Source: Nitrospira defluvii (lineage in GTDB: Bacteria; Nitrospirota; Nitrospiria; Nitrospirales; Nitrospiraceae). From it: 64,000 nucleotides of DNA. The translations under genes and the position numbers were made by a program. Positions 26,253 through 34,746 of the stretch are shown here, piece by piece (the first letter of the stretch is position 1; each line of letters opens with the position of its first letter). Under the pieces are notes generated by a model. The model was not told the DNA's origin and did no database searches. It saw only the letters and a program-made list of their open reading frames with translations. The DNA lies in contig WYAX01000015.1 of assembly GCA_011525625.1 (NCBI GenBank), positions 310,001 to 374,000 on the forward strand, given 5' to 3'.

Positions 26253-26837
26253 ATGTCGATCGCACAGAGGCTTGCGGGAGGACTGGTTGTGGCGATAGCC
26301 CTGCTCGGAGGCTGGGGAGCCAGCTTCGCCGGCGCACCATCGGCCGGCAGTGTCCCGGTTGAAGCGGTGATGGACTATCTCCATTCCGTGCTGGAGGCTA
26401 ATCGAACCTTTTATACCGTCCATGTCGTGGAGCGGATGCAGCGGAGGGGTGTGATCGAGTCCTCTGAGAAATGGCGCGAGGTCAGCGCCCTCCCGCTTCC
26501 GGCGCAATTCTTTCAAGAGGCATCGAGCCTGGCCGCGTTGACAGGCAGCGCCGTGCGGTATCGCTTGCTCAGTCTGAATCCGATCAACAAACAGAACGCG
26601 CCTCGTAGCGAGTTCGAGCGCAAGGCGCTCGAAGCGGTCCTGGCACATCCAGAGCAGCCGTATAAGGGGCAGGTGACCGAGGGAGGGGTGCGATACTTTC
26701 AGGCCCTGTATGCGGATCTTGCCGTATCGTCCGTTTGCGTGAGCTGCCATAACGCCGATCCACGCAGCCCGAAACGGGACTACAAGATGCGGGACGTGCT
26801 CGGCGCAGTCCTGATTTCGATTCCGATGCCCGAGTGA
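26253..26837 (+). CDS. DUF3365-type exported heme protein
   Basis: 194 residues with a signal peptide (about 1-27). The core fits the DUF3365/Tll0287-like domain, a PAS-like heme sensor fold, with one CVSCH near residue 164 and 'RYFQALYADLAVSSVCVSCHN'. A second protein of the family is at 33729-34367. In such proteins the heme often has a Cys-containing coordination and may sense redox or ligands. Confidence 0.75.
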   Translation: MSIAQRLAGGLVVAIALLGGWGASFAGAPSAGSVPVEAVMDYLHSVLEANRTFYTVHVVERMQRRGVIESSEKWREVSALPLPAQFFQEASSLAALTGSAVRYRLLSLNPINKQNAPRSEFERKALEAVLAHPEQPYKGQVTEGGVRYFQALYADLAVSSVCVSCHNADPRSPKRDYKMRDVLGAVLISIPMPE

Positions 26838-27157
26838 TCACAGACTTGCGTCGGGTCGCGCGATCCCGAAGGATCAGCCGCGGCTTTCCGTGACGGATTG
26901 TGTCGAACGATGCCTTCCTGAGTACCGGTGTTGGGAGCAGGGGTTCGGAAGAGATTTGAGGGAAAGAAGGGATGGCATTCATGCGGATGGCTCGGAGCGG
27001 CCGAGGTTTGGTAAGTGAGAAGCCTGTACGTAGTGAGAAAGGAGGTGAAGGCCGTCGACGAATCGAGAGTGGTCATGCGAGGTACGAAATGAAGGTGCCG
27101 TCGGTTACCAACCCCCGTCTCTGGGCCGGCAGAACGGACTCTTAAGGAGGAGAAGCC
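26838..27157. other. Intergenic region with possible 18-codon leader frame
   Basis: 320 bases. A frame at 27089-27145 (ATG to TAA, 18 codons) ends within the AAGGAGGAG ribosome site of the 27158 gene and could couple its translation. An unused AAAGGAGGTG occurs near 27040. No other gene is seen. Confidence 0.35.
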
Positions 27158-27772
27158 ATGCATAGGTGATTGACTGAGTCTCTGTCAGCCGGAATCAAGG
27201 TTATGGGAATTGCGGTCATTGTGGCTGCATCATCTGCTGTCTCGACAATAATTCCGGATCAGGCGCTGAGTGCCGAGCCGGAAAGAGGTTCCGGTTCCAC
27301 TCACGAATTGCTTATGAAGGCTCATGAGCAGTTAGGAATTGCCATTCATTACGCCGAACTCGCGGTTGCGCCGCACCAGCCGGGGATGGGCTGGCATCGG
27401 GCGCAAACACAACGAGCGATCAACGTTGTCGTCGGTTCGAGTAATCCGGACTTCAATAAGGACGTCGAGAATCCCGGGGATGGCCATGGCGTGATGAAGT
27501 ATCTCCAAGAAGCCCACGATGCGATGAAAGGATGCACTCCCGTCAATACTTGCGATGCGATCGAAAGCAGCCTGGAGTATCTGAGGGCAGCAATTCAGCA
27601 TGGGCAACAGTCATTGAAAGAAGGAAACCGAGCAGGCCTCTCGCAGCGGCAGACACGCATCGCCGGCGCCTTGCTCCGAGCTGCCCTTGGGACGCGGGAG
27701 ACGGAATCCCCGACCGTGGGAGCCATGACCTATGCGATTCGCGGGACGGAACACATGTCGGACCACAAGTAG
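27158..27772 (+). CDS. Exported helical protein; in-frame UGA at codon 4
   Basis: The ATG at 27158 has an ideal ribosome site (AAGGAGGAG) but reads ATG CAT AGG TGA, then continues in the same frame as TTG ACT GAG. Either TTG 27170 is the real start (200 residues) or a nonsense change or sequencing error sits at codon 4. With CGA in that place the signal peptide would start MHRRLTESL, a typical charged n-region. Residues after about 35 are helical, His-rich at 'HEQLGIAIHYAELAVAPHQPG', with one Cys pair (GCTPVNTC). No family recognised. Confidence 0.7.
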
Positions 27773-27792
27773 CGGAGAGCAAGAATCTGTGC

Positions 27793-27821
27793 GCAGCGGC
27801 TGCACCGGGTGTAGCCGCTGC
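27793..27821 (+). terminator. Hairpin after 27772 stop
   Basis: GCAGCGGCT at 27793-27801 pairs with AGCCGCTGC at 27813-27821; the stem extends inwards to a 5-base loop with one G-U pair. It lies 20 bases after the stop and 130 bases before the chromate transporter. No U-tract is visible. Confidence 0.45.
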
Positions 27822-27949
27822 CTACGAACTGTGTCCGTAGCAGTTGAAGTCACAGGCGAGATGATCTGAGCTCGCTGACGGTGTGGGTTGATGACGGATG
27901 GGCTGATGGTGTGCACGGTAACCCTGGACGGGGGGAACTCCTGAGGTAC

Positions 27950-29179
27950 ATGGCAACGAACGACGTGGAGAACCTTGCGCGTTGGCCGGATGTGCCGACT
28001 GAAGGTATGAGGCATAGCAGTCTCACCGAGCTTTTTGTCACGTTTTCCCTGATCGGCCTCACCTCCTTCGGCATGGCCATCTTGCAAAATCTCAAGACAG
28101 TCGCCGTGCGGCAAGGCTTGGTGAGTGAGCGGGAACTTCAGGATGGGCTAGCGCTCGTGCAACTGTATCCGGGGCCGACGGTCGCCAACCTGGTGGCATT
28201 TATCGGCTACAAGAATCGCGGGACTCTGGGATCGGTTGCCGCCATGCTGGGGTTTCTGCTCCCGGCCTTTACGCTGATGGTGGTGGCGTCGATGGTCTAT
28301 CTGAAATACGGCTCGCTCCCCGGCGTGCACGCGATGCAGGTGGGGCTGAATGCACTGGTTGTAGGAGTGCTGGCGCACCTGACATGGCATTTCGCAGAGC
28401 AGCACATCACCGCAATCCCGGGAGTGCTGTTGGCCGCGTCCGTATTTGTGGCGGCCGTCATGCGTGCGAACCCCTTATGGTCCATCCTGGTCGGTGTGTT
28501 GGTGGGAGCGTGCTTCTGGAGACGGCAGGGGGAGGCGCCACAGCGGGACGCCGGCCCGGCGTTCAGGCTGTCGCGGTTGATGGCCCCCGGCCTTATGGCT
28601 GCTGCATTGGTCGTACTGTCGATCACGGCTTCGCGTATACCCTCGACGCTGAGTACGCTGTTGCTCGACTTCATGACGATCGGTGCCGTGGCGTTCGGAA
28701 ACGGTAGCACGATGTTGCCGGTCATGCAGGAGGTCGTCGTGAACCATCGACACTGGCTGACCGTAGGGGAGTTCGGTGTCGCAATCGGCCTGGGGCATGC
28801 CACGCCGGGACCGGTTCTCATCAGCGCGACCTTTGTCGGCTATGTGGTAGCGGGGTTTTGGGGCGCGTTGGTGTCGACGTTCGCGATCTTCGCTCCGAGC
28901 TTTGTGATGACGCTCGTCGCGGCAGAAGTGTTTGGGCTGATCCGGCATCTCGGCGCCGTGCGAGGCGCAGTACAGGGGGTGATGACGGTGTTCGTGGGTC
29001 TTCTGGCCAACGTCGTCCTGAGCCTCGGTCGGCACATGTCGGGCACACCGGTGGCATTTGTATTTGCCGGCCTGGCGCTGGTGCTTGTGCGCTACCTGAA
29101 GCAAGATTTGCTGGCGGTATTTTCCATCGGCCTCATGCTGTGGGCCCTGTTGGTGTATATGGGGGTCATCACAGTCTAG
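27950..29179 (+). CDS. chrA: Chromate transporter (CHR family)
   Basis: 409 residues in two homologous halves. The N half has 'ALVQLYPGPTVANLVAFIGYKNRG', and the C half has 'IGLGHATPGPVLISATFVGYVVAG', both variants of the CHR-family PGP signature. About ten membrane helices. This family exports chromate or takes part in sulfate transport. Start ATG 27950 follows CTGAGG. No ChrB regulator lies next to it. Confidence 0.9.
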   Translation: MATNDVENLARWPDVPTEGMRHSSLTELFVTFSLIGLTSFGMAILQNLKTVAVRQGLVSERELQDGLALVQLYPGPTVANLVAFIGYKNRGTLGSVAAMLGFLLPAFTLMVVASMVYLKYGSLPGVHAMQVGLNALVVGVLAHLTWHFAEQHITAIPGVLLAASVFVAAVMRANPLWSILVGVLVGACFWRRQGEAPQRDAGPAFRLSRLMAPGLMAAALVVLSITASRIPSTLSTLLLDFMTIGAVAFGNGSTMLPVMQEVVVNHRHWLTVGEFGVAIGLGHATPGPVLISATFVGYVVAGFWGALVSTFAIFAPSFVMTLVAAEVFGLIRHLGAVRGAVQGVMTVFVGLLANVVLSLGRHMSGTPVAFVFAGLALVLVRYLKQDLLAVFSIGLMLWALLVYMGVITV

Positions 29180-29224
29180 GGGGCCGGAGGTCCTAAGGGC
29201 TGGAGCGGTTGGAGAGAGGCTAAA

Positions 29225-29710
29225 ATGAATCGAGTCACCATGGTGTCAATCGGCGCGGGATTGCTTGCGCTGTTATGTCTGACTGCGGCGGGTGAGGGGC
29301 CTCATGAACACGCCCATCCCATGATCAAGGAAGGGACCTCTGCCGAGATTCGGCAAGATGACCGCGTGGTTCTCGGTCTCGACCGAGGGCCTGAGGCAGG
29401 GATGAAGCTCACCATGCGTGAGCATTTGGAGGCGCTCCAGGTTATTGTGGCCTTCCTGGGCCAGGAGAAATTTGATCGGGCCGCCACGGTGGCGCACGAG
29501 GAACTCGGCTTTCCCAAGCATCACCAGGCCATGCAACGGGAGGGCGGGGCGACGTTTCCTTCGAAATATCATGAACTCGCGATGGCGCATCATCAGGAGG
29601 CGGAGGAGCTCGCTAAGGCGATTCCATCGAAGGATCTGAAGAGGATCTTGCCGCACTTGGAGCGGACCATCGGGGCCTGTGTGTCCTGCCACCGTGCCTA
29701 TAAATTGTGA
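29225..29710 (+). CDS. Exported c'-like monoheme cytochrome
   Basis: 161 residues: signal peptide (about 1-22), then helical domain with a His-rich 'HHQAMQREGG' and 'KYHELAMAHHQEAEELA', one CVSCH at the C terminus. It resembles the lipoprotein at 60910-61401, which shares 'YHDLAMAHHAAAEQLADVMPTNDLKRILP'-type segments. Probably a helical-bundle heme protein. It is followed after 3 bases by a ferritin-like gene. Confidence 0.82.
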   Translation: MNRVTMVSIGAGLLALLCLTAAGEGPHEHAHPMIKEGTSAEIRQDDRVVLGLDRGPEAGMKLTMREHLEALQVIVAFLGQEKFDRAATVAHEELGFPKHHQAMQREGGATFPSKYHELAMAHHQEAEELAKAIPSKDLKRILPHLERTIGACVSCHRAYKL

Positions 29711-29713
29711 CGA

Positions 29714-30220
29714 ATGACCATGATCGACGACACAACCAAAAACATGATTCTCGAAGCCTTGCACGACGAGTATAAGGCGCGGGCCTTCTATCGGCTGGTG
29801 ATCAAGACATTCGGTCCGGTGCGGCCGTTCATCAATATCGTGGAGGCCGAGCATACGCATGCACGAGCGGTCGAAGCGCTGTGCGCCCGCTATGGGATTC
29901 CCCTCCCGAACGACGATTGGGACACAAAGCGTGAGCCGCCGCGATCGATTCTGGAGGCCTGCCGAGCCGGCGTCGAGGGAGAGCGCGAAAATATCGCGAT
30001 GTACGATCGGTTTCTGCGCGAGACGCATGAGCCCGATGTGAGGAGCCTCTTTCAACGCCTCCAAGCCAGGTCACGGGAGGCCCATTTGCCCGCGTTTGAA
30101 CGCTGTGTCGCACGGGGTGGCGAGGCAGGGCAGGGAGAGGGGTCCGGTAGAGGGCCGCAGCAGACGCCGCCGGCCCGGTCCGGTCCGAAACGACTCCGTC
30201 GTCAGGGGAGGACTACATGA
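29714..30220 (+). CDS. Ferritin-like (DUF2202-type) protein
   Basis: 168 residues; the first 120 form a four-helix ferritin-like domain with the 'ALHDEYKARAFY' E-x-x-Y, 'EAEHTHARAV' ExxH and 'EGERENIAMYDR' E patterns that supply a diiron site. The C-terminal tail is Gly/Arg-rich and likely disordered. It is 3 bases after a cytochrome gene and overlaps the aminotransferase by 4 bases. An oxygen- or peroxide-reducing or iron storage role is inferred. Confidence 0.8.
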   Translation: MTMIDDTTKNMILEALHDEYKARAFYRLVIKTFGPVRPFINIVEAEHTHARAVEALCARYGIPLPNDDWDTKREPPRSILEACRAGVEGERENIAMYDRFLRETHEPDVRSLFQRLQARSREAHLPAFERCVARGGEAGQGEGSGRGPQQTPPARSGPKRLRRQGRTT

Positions 30221-31230
30221 CCTCATTGCTCGAAAAAGGCGGCGGGGCATTTGCCGGCATCAAGATGCTGCTTTGCGAGAATCCGCTCCCGCCGTTGGAC
30301 GAAGCGATTGTCGCCGCACAGGAGGAACTGGTCCGGAGCAACTACTATACGGAAGCCTACTCGGCGCCGCTTCGCCGCGTATTGAGCGAGCAGATCGGTG
30401 TCCCCGAACGGCTGATTCATGTCAATGCCGGCTCCGAATTGATCCTGCGCCAACTGTTCGGGAGGCTCGGTCAACGCGTCCATTTGCTGACGCCGACCTA
30501 TGTGCTCTTCCCCGAGATCGCCGAATCCTACACGGAGACACGTCTCCTCCCTCAGGAGAATTTCTCGTTCGACCTGGCCAAGCTGATCGTTCCGCCCGAG
30601 ACGACGCTCATGGTGATCGTCAATCCCAACAATCCCAATGGCGGGACCTTCGATATGAGGCCGCTCCCTGATCTATTGGCTCGTTATCCGCGGACGCATT
30701 TCCTGGTGGATGAAGCCTTCGTCGGCATGGCCGGTCAGTCAGTGGCCTCGTGGGTGCGGCGTTATCGGAACCTGCTGGTCACGCGTACGCTCTCGAAGGC
30801 CCACAGCTTGGCGGGGTTTCGGGTCGGTTATGCGATTCTTCCCGAACCGTTGGCCGACGATCTTAATCACAACAACGATGCCTATCCCTTGGCCAGACCG
30901 AGCGAAGCGGCGGCGGTCGCCACGTTACGGCATGAAGAGAAGATTCGAGCGCGAGCGGTCGAGTTGCGCGGATGGGCCGAGGACCTGGCGGGCCAATTGA
31001 CAACGATCGGTGTGAAGACGTATCCCTCTGAAACCTATTTTTTTCTCGCGGATGTGGCGCCGCACGACGCATCCGTGGTGGCCGCGAAGTTACGTGAGCA
31101 GAGCATTCTGATCAAGGCGCTGAACGATGTCATGCTCGGTCCCGGATTCATGCGTGTGACGACGGCCTTGCCGGCGGACAACCGGCGGTTCCTCGATGCG
31201 ATGCGGGCGGTGTTGGCGGAGGCCTATTAA
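30217..31230 (+). CDS. PLP-dependent class I/II aminotransferase
   Basis: 337 residues resembling histidinol-phosphate aminotransferase. 'VNPNNPNGGTF' (about 130-140), 'HFLVDEAFVG' (Asp for the pyridine N), and the lysine motif 'TRTLSKAHSLAGFRVGY' with the PLP lysine at about residue 195 are intact. It overlaps the ferritin-like gene by ATGA. The position among redox genes is unusual for histidine biosynthesis, so a substrate other than histidinol phosphate is possible. Confidence 0.85.
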   Translation: MTSLLEKGGGAFAGIKMLLCENPLPPLDEAIVAAQEELVRSNYYTEAYSAPLRRVLSEQIGVPERLIHVNAGSELILRQLFGRLGQRVHLLTPTYVLFPEIAESYTETRLLPQENFSFDLAKLIVPPETTLMVIVNPNNPNGGTFDMRPLPDLLARYPRTHFLVDEAFVGMAGQSVASWVRRYRNLLVTRTLSKAHSLAGFRVGYAILPEPLADDLNHNNDAYPLARPSEAAAVATLRHEEKIRARAVELRGWAEDLAGQLTTIGVKTYPSETYFFLADVAPHDASVVAAKLREQSILIKALNDVMLGPGFMRVTTALPADNRRFLDAMRAVLAEAY

Positions 31231-31240
31231 AGGAGGAGCG

Positions 31241-32314
31241 ATGATGGACGGACGGAGATATGTGTGTGTGATGCTCGGCGGGCTGGCGGCGACCCTGTTG
31301 GCCGGTGTGGGGTTTCTGGCGACACAGTCGCAGGCGGAATCGCCGGTCTCGGCCGGGACGGTCGTGGTGGACGGCGTGACCGTCCCTGACATCGCACCCC
31401 TGCCGACGGTCGTGCCGATTCCAGCCACGAACCTCAACTACAAGGCCAAAGTCGATTTGGGGAAACAACTCTATTTCGATGGGCGGCTCTCCAAGAACAA
31501 CGCCATCTCCTGCGCCTTTTGCCACAATCCGTTTACCGGTTTCGCCGATCCGCGCCAGACGTCGATCGGAGTGGGCGGAGGCATCGGGGGCCGCCAGGCG
31601 CCGACCGTCTACAACACGGGACTCATCCCGCTCCAATTCTGGGATGGACGCGCCGGATCGCTGGAGGAGCAGGCGCTGGGGCCGATCGCCAACCCCGTGG
31701 AGATGGCCGAGGTGCTCGAGCACGTCGTGAAGAAACTGGCCAAGATCAAGGGGTATCAACAGCAATTCCGGGCGGTGTTCGGCACAGACGTCAATCTCCA
31801 AAGCCTTGCCGAGGCCATTGCCGCCTATGAGCGAACGGTCGTGTCGACCAATTCCGCCTTCGACAAGTATGTGCTGGGCGATACCAAGGCGATGGACGAC
31901 GCGGCAGTCCGGGGGATGGCCTTGTTCAAGGGGAAGGCCCGGTGCGTGCTCTGTCACAACGGGCCGAATTTCACCGACAATCAGTTTCACAATCTTGGCG
32001 TGCCCCAAGCCGGGCCGATGAAAGAGGACCTCGGACGGTTTTACGTCACCAGGCAGGAACAGGATAAAGGAGCGTTCAAGACCCCGACGCTTCGGAGCAT
32101 CACCGAGACCGCTCCCTACATGCATGACGGTGTCTTTAAGACGCTGGAAGAGGTGATCGATTTCCTGGATCAGGGAGGCGGGTCGAATCCGCATCTGAGT
32201 CCGATGGTGAAGCCGCTCGGGTTGACGAAGGAGGACAAGGCGGATTTGGTCGCGTTTCTGAAGGCGCTGGCGGGGGAGCCGATCAAGTTCGAGATGCCGA
32301 AATTGCCGCAATGA
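31241..32314 (+). CDS. Di-heme cytochrome c peroxidase (CcpA/MauG family)
   Basis: 357 residues with a signal peptide (about 1-30) and two heme motifs, CAFCH (about 90) and CVLCH (about 240). 'LGKQLYFDGRLSKNNAISCAFCH', split across residues 73-95, and 'TPTLRSITETAPYMHDG' near 290 are characteristic. It reduces hydrogen peroxide in the periplasm with electrons from small cytochromes. Start is ATG 31241 or 31244 after AAAGGAGGAG. It begins 10 bases after the aminotransferase. Confidence 0.92.
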   Translation: MMDGRRYVCVMLGGLAATLLAGVGFLATQSQAESPVSAGTVVVDGVTVPDIAPLPTVVPIPATNLNYKAKVDLGKQLYFDGRLSKNNAISCAFCHNPFTGFADPRQTSIGVGGGIGGRQAPTVYNTGLIPLQFWDGRAGSLEEQALGPIANPVEMAEVLEHVVKKLAKIKGYQQQFRAVFGTDVNLQSLAEAIAAYERTVVSTNSAFDKYVLGDTKAMDDAAVRGMALFKGKARCVLCHNGPNFTDNQFHNLGVPQAGPMKEDLGRFYVTRQEQDKGAFKTPTLRSITETAPYMHDGVFKTLEEVIDFLDQGGGSNPHLSPMVKPLGLTKEDKADLVAFLKALAGEPIKFEMPKLPQ

Positions 32315-32339
32315 CCTGGCGCTGAAGGAGTCGCGACTC

Positions 32340-33107
32340 ATGGCACGGTGCAGAGGCTGGTGGGTGTGGATGGTGGTCGTTCTGTGGCTCGATGCCGGGT
32401 CTGTGACCGCGCAGGAGGTCCTGCATGTATACGGTCCTGGGGGGCCGGCTCCGGCCATGCGAGAGGCGGCGGCGGAGTTCGGTCGAACCACCGGCATTCA
32501 GGTTGAGGTGACGGCGGGTCCGACCGCCAAGTGGCTGGCGAAGGCCAAGTCCGACGCTGATATCGTCTATTCTGGTGCGGAGTTCATGATGACGGACCTG
32601 ATTGCCGCGATGGAAGGAGCGGTCGATGAGGCGACGGTGATGCCGCTCTACCTGCGTCCGGCCGCGATTCTCGTCCGTCCGGGGAATCCCAAGCGCATCC
32701 AGGATTTTCCCGACCTGCTCAAGCCGGGCATGAAGGTGCTGGTCGTGCAGGGAGCCGGACAGACGGGCTTATGGGAGGACATGGCGGGCAAACAGGGGGA
32801 CATCCGGACCGTGCGCGCGTTGCGGAGGAACATCCGGGCGGTCATGCCGAACAGCGCCGATGCCAAGGCGCGGTGGGAGGGGGACCCCAGCCTCGATGCG
32901 TGGCTCACCTGGAATACGTGGCAACTGGCCAATCCGACGGTGGCCGATCTCGTCGCCGTTTCCGACCGGTATGTTGTCTATCGAGATTGCGGGATTGCCG
33001 GGACCAGGTCAGGCACGGCCAAGCCCCTCACGGCCCGGTTCATAGAGTTTGTGCTCTCGCCGCCCGGCTCGAAGATTTTTGCCAAGTGGGGCTGGATCGT
33101 TCCTTGA
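32340..33107 (+). CDS. AcfC-like periplasmic substrate-binding protein
   Basis: 255 residues with signal peptide (about 1-25, 'SVTAQE') and a type 2 periplasmic-binding fold: 'LHVYGPGGPAPAMREAAAEF', 'IVYSGAEFMMTDLI', 'RPAAILVRPGNPKRI'. It resembles accessory colonisation factor AcfC and related molybdate/sulfate-like binding proteins. No permease or ATPase is beside it, so it may serve as a scavenging or sensory protein. Start is ATG 32340. Confidence 0.75.
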   Translation: MARCRGWWVWMVVVLWLDAGSVTAQEVLHVYGPGGPAPAMREAAAEFGRTTGIQVEVTAGPTAKWLAKAKSDADIVYSGAEFMMTDLIAAMEGAVDEATVMPLYLRPAAILVRPGNPKRIQDFPDLLKPGMKVLVVQGAGQTGLWEDMAGKQGDIRTVRALRRNIRAVMPNSADAKARWEGDPSLDAWLTWNTWQLANPTVADLVAVSDRYVVYRDCGIAGTRSGTAKPLTARFIEFVLSPPGSKIFAKWGWIVP

Positions 33108-33129
33108 GATTGAAATGGAGGTGATGGTC

Positions 33130-33729
33130 ATGAAGATGAACCGCTGGATCGCTGTGACAGCAGGGGCTGTCTGTCTGGTCGCGACAACCGTTCTTCCCGG
33201 CCTGGCAGACGAGGGGCATGGAGGAATGAAACACGGTCAGTCGCAGGGGGAGCATGGACAGGGGGAGCAGGGTGAGCACGGCGGCCATTATCTCAAGCAT
33301 CTGCTGAAGCATGCCAAGGAGATCGGGTTGACCTCGGAACAGGTCGGCACACTCAAGCGGATGCAGTTGGACTGCAAGCGTCGGCATATCAAGATGGATG
33401 CAGACGTCAAGATCGCGACACTCGAATTGCAGGCGTTGCTGGAGGATGAACAGGCCGAGCTCTCCGCGATTCAGGCGAAGGTCGATCAGCTGAAAAAGGC
33501 GGAAGGCGAGTTGCTGGTGGAGGGAGTGAAAACGAAACGTGAGGCGATGGCACTGCTGACGCCGGAGCAGAAAGAAAAGGCTCGTGCCCACCATACAGAG
33601 ATGAAGGATGAGGGCGAGGGGCAGCACCGGGGTGGTATGGGCGGCAAGGGGCGAGGCGGGATGGGCGGCGGCGGGCATGGAGGTGGTGGCGGCGGGCAAC
33701 AGGGCGGAGAGCAGGAACATCGACACTGA
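33130..33729 (+). CDS. Spy/CpxP-like periplasmic protein with Gly/His-rich tail
   Basis: 199 residues: signal peptide (about 3-26), His-rich linker, a helical segment including 'LLTPEQKEKARAHH' that matches the LTxxQ motif of Spy/CpxP proteins, and a C-terminal tail rich in Gly and His (likely metal-binding). ATG 33130 follows GGAGGTG; several in-frame ATGs nearby. Such proteins act as chaperones or metal-responsive sensors. Stop overlaps the next ATG by one base. Confidence 0.75.
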   Translation: MKMNRWIAVTAGAVCLVATTVLPGLADEGHGGMKHGQSQGEHGQGEQGEHGGHYLKHLLKHAKEIGLTSEQVGTLKRMQLDCKRRHIKMDADVKIATLELQALLEDEQAELSAIQAKVDQLKKAEGELLVEGVKTKREAMALLTPEQKEKARAHHTEMKDEGEGQHRGGMGGKGRGGMGGGGHGGGGGGQQGGEQEHRH

Positions 33730-34367
33730 TGCGCCAAGCGGCGGGAGGTGCGGCCATGGCAATGTGCGACCGTGTGGTGGCAGTGCTGCTGTTCAGTCTT
33801 GGGGTGGTGGTCTTGGAGCCCACTGCGGTCCTCGCGCAGGCCGAGACGGCCGACCGCGAAAAGGCTGCCTCTGAAGCTGCTGCGACCTTCTTGAATGAAT
33901 TGGGCGCGGCCATGAAGCGGGAAATGGCCAAGGGCGGGCCGACGGAAGCGATCAAAGTATGTGCCGACCTGGCTCCGGAGATCGCCGGACGCTTGTCCCG
34001 TGAACATGGCTGGCGCGTGACGCGTGTCGGCACGCGGGTGCGCAATCCCCTGCTGGGCATGCCGGATGCCTGGGAGCAAACGGTGCTGGCCGAGTTTGCC
34101 GAGCGGGCGGCCAAAGGGGAAGCGTTTCAGGCGATGGCTCATAGCGAAGTCGTGGCGGAGCCGGGCGGGCAGTACTACCGGTTCATGAAGCCGATCGTCG
34201 TTCAGCCGCACTGTGTGCTCTGTCATGGGCCGGTTGCGCAGATTCCGCCTGCGGTTCAAGACGGGTTGCGGCAGCGCTACCCGTTCGACGCCGCGGTCGG
34301 CTATGCGGCGGGAGACCTACGCGGCGCGGTCAGCATCAAGCAGCCGATGGGAAATGCGAACGAATGA
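33729..34367 (+). CDS. DUF3365-type exported heme protein (paralogue)
   Basis: 212 residues with a signal peptide (about 12-36), and a DUF3365-like domain containing one CVLCH (about 161) and 'GWRVTRVGTRVRNPLLGMPDAWE'. Its C-terminal 'GDLRGAVSIKQPM' parallels 'MRDVLGAVLISIPMP' in the protein at 26253. It overlaps the Spy-like gene by one base (TGATG). Probably a periplasmic redox or ligand-sensing heme protein. Confidence 0.78.
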   Translation: MRQAAGGAAMAMCDRVVAVLLFSLGVVVLEPTAVLAQAETADREKAASEAAATFLNELGAAMKREMAKGGPTEAIKVCADLAPEIAGRLSREHGWRVTRVGTRVRNPLLGMPDAWEQTVLAEFAERAAKGEAFQAMAHSEVVAEPGGQYYRFMKPIVVQPHCVLCHGPVAQIPPAVQDGLRQRYPFDAAVGYAAGDLRGAVSIKQPMGNANE

Positions 34368-34416
34368 GCGACAGGCCTCGTATGCTGTACCGAGAGCGAG
34401 CCGACAGGAGGCAACC

Positions 34417-34743
34417 ATGAAAGATCTTGTCCGGTATCCCGGTGACCTGTTGTGGGAAGCATTGCGGGAATTCCCCGGCAAGGGCGAGGTGACGGTATTG
34501 CGGGACGAGGGCAAGGGGAAGGCCAAGACCATCATCGTCCGGTTGCCGGCCGGAGGGCAGGTCCTGCCGCATAGCCATGTTGCCCCCGTGCAGCACTATG
34601 TGCTCGAAGGGGAATGCGAGACGGAAGGGAAGACGCTGGGACGAGGCGCCTATCGGTTCCTGCCGGAGCATGCCGATGTGTCGGCCATCTTGACGAAGGA
34701 GGGCGCCACCATTCTCATGATCTACGATGCGGCGTCTGGGTAA
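34417..34743 (+). CDS. Cupin-domain protein
   Basis: 108 residues: cupin motif 1 'LPHSHVAPVQHYVLEGECET' with HxH and an E, motif 2 around 'GAYRFLPEHADVSAI'. A complete first metal-site set makes a metalloprotein likely. ATG 34417 follows CAGGAGG. It precedes a ZIP transporter by 3 bases, so it may have a metal-linked role. Confidence 0.82.
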   Translation: MKDLVRYPGDLLWEALREFPGKGEVTVLRDEGKGKAKTIIVRLPAGGQVLPHSHVAPVQHYVLEGECETEGKTLGRGAYRFLPEHADVSAILTKEGATILMIYDAASG

Positions 34744-34746
34744 CCG

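Noticed and set aside
27158-27169. Selenocysteine reading of the UGA at codon 4
   Set aside because: No Cys homologue or SECIS-like hairpin was seen right after the UGA, and UGA so near the start would be unusual.
31148-32497. Minus-strand frame of about 449 codons opposite the diheme peroxidase
   Set aside because: Antisense to a gene with two heme motifs and a signal peptide; no protein-like features.
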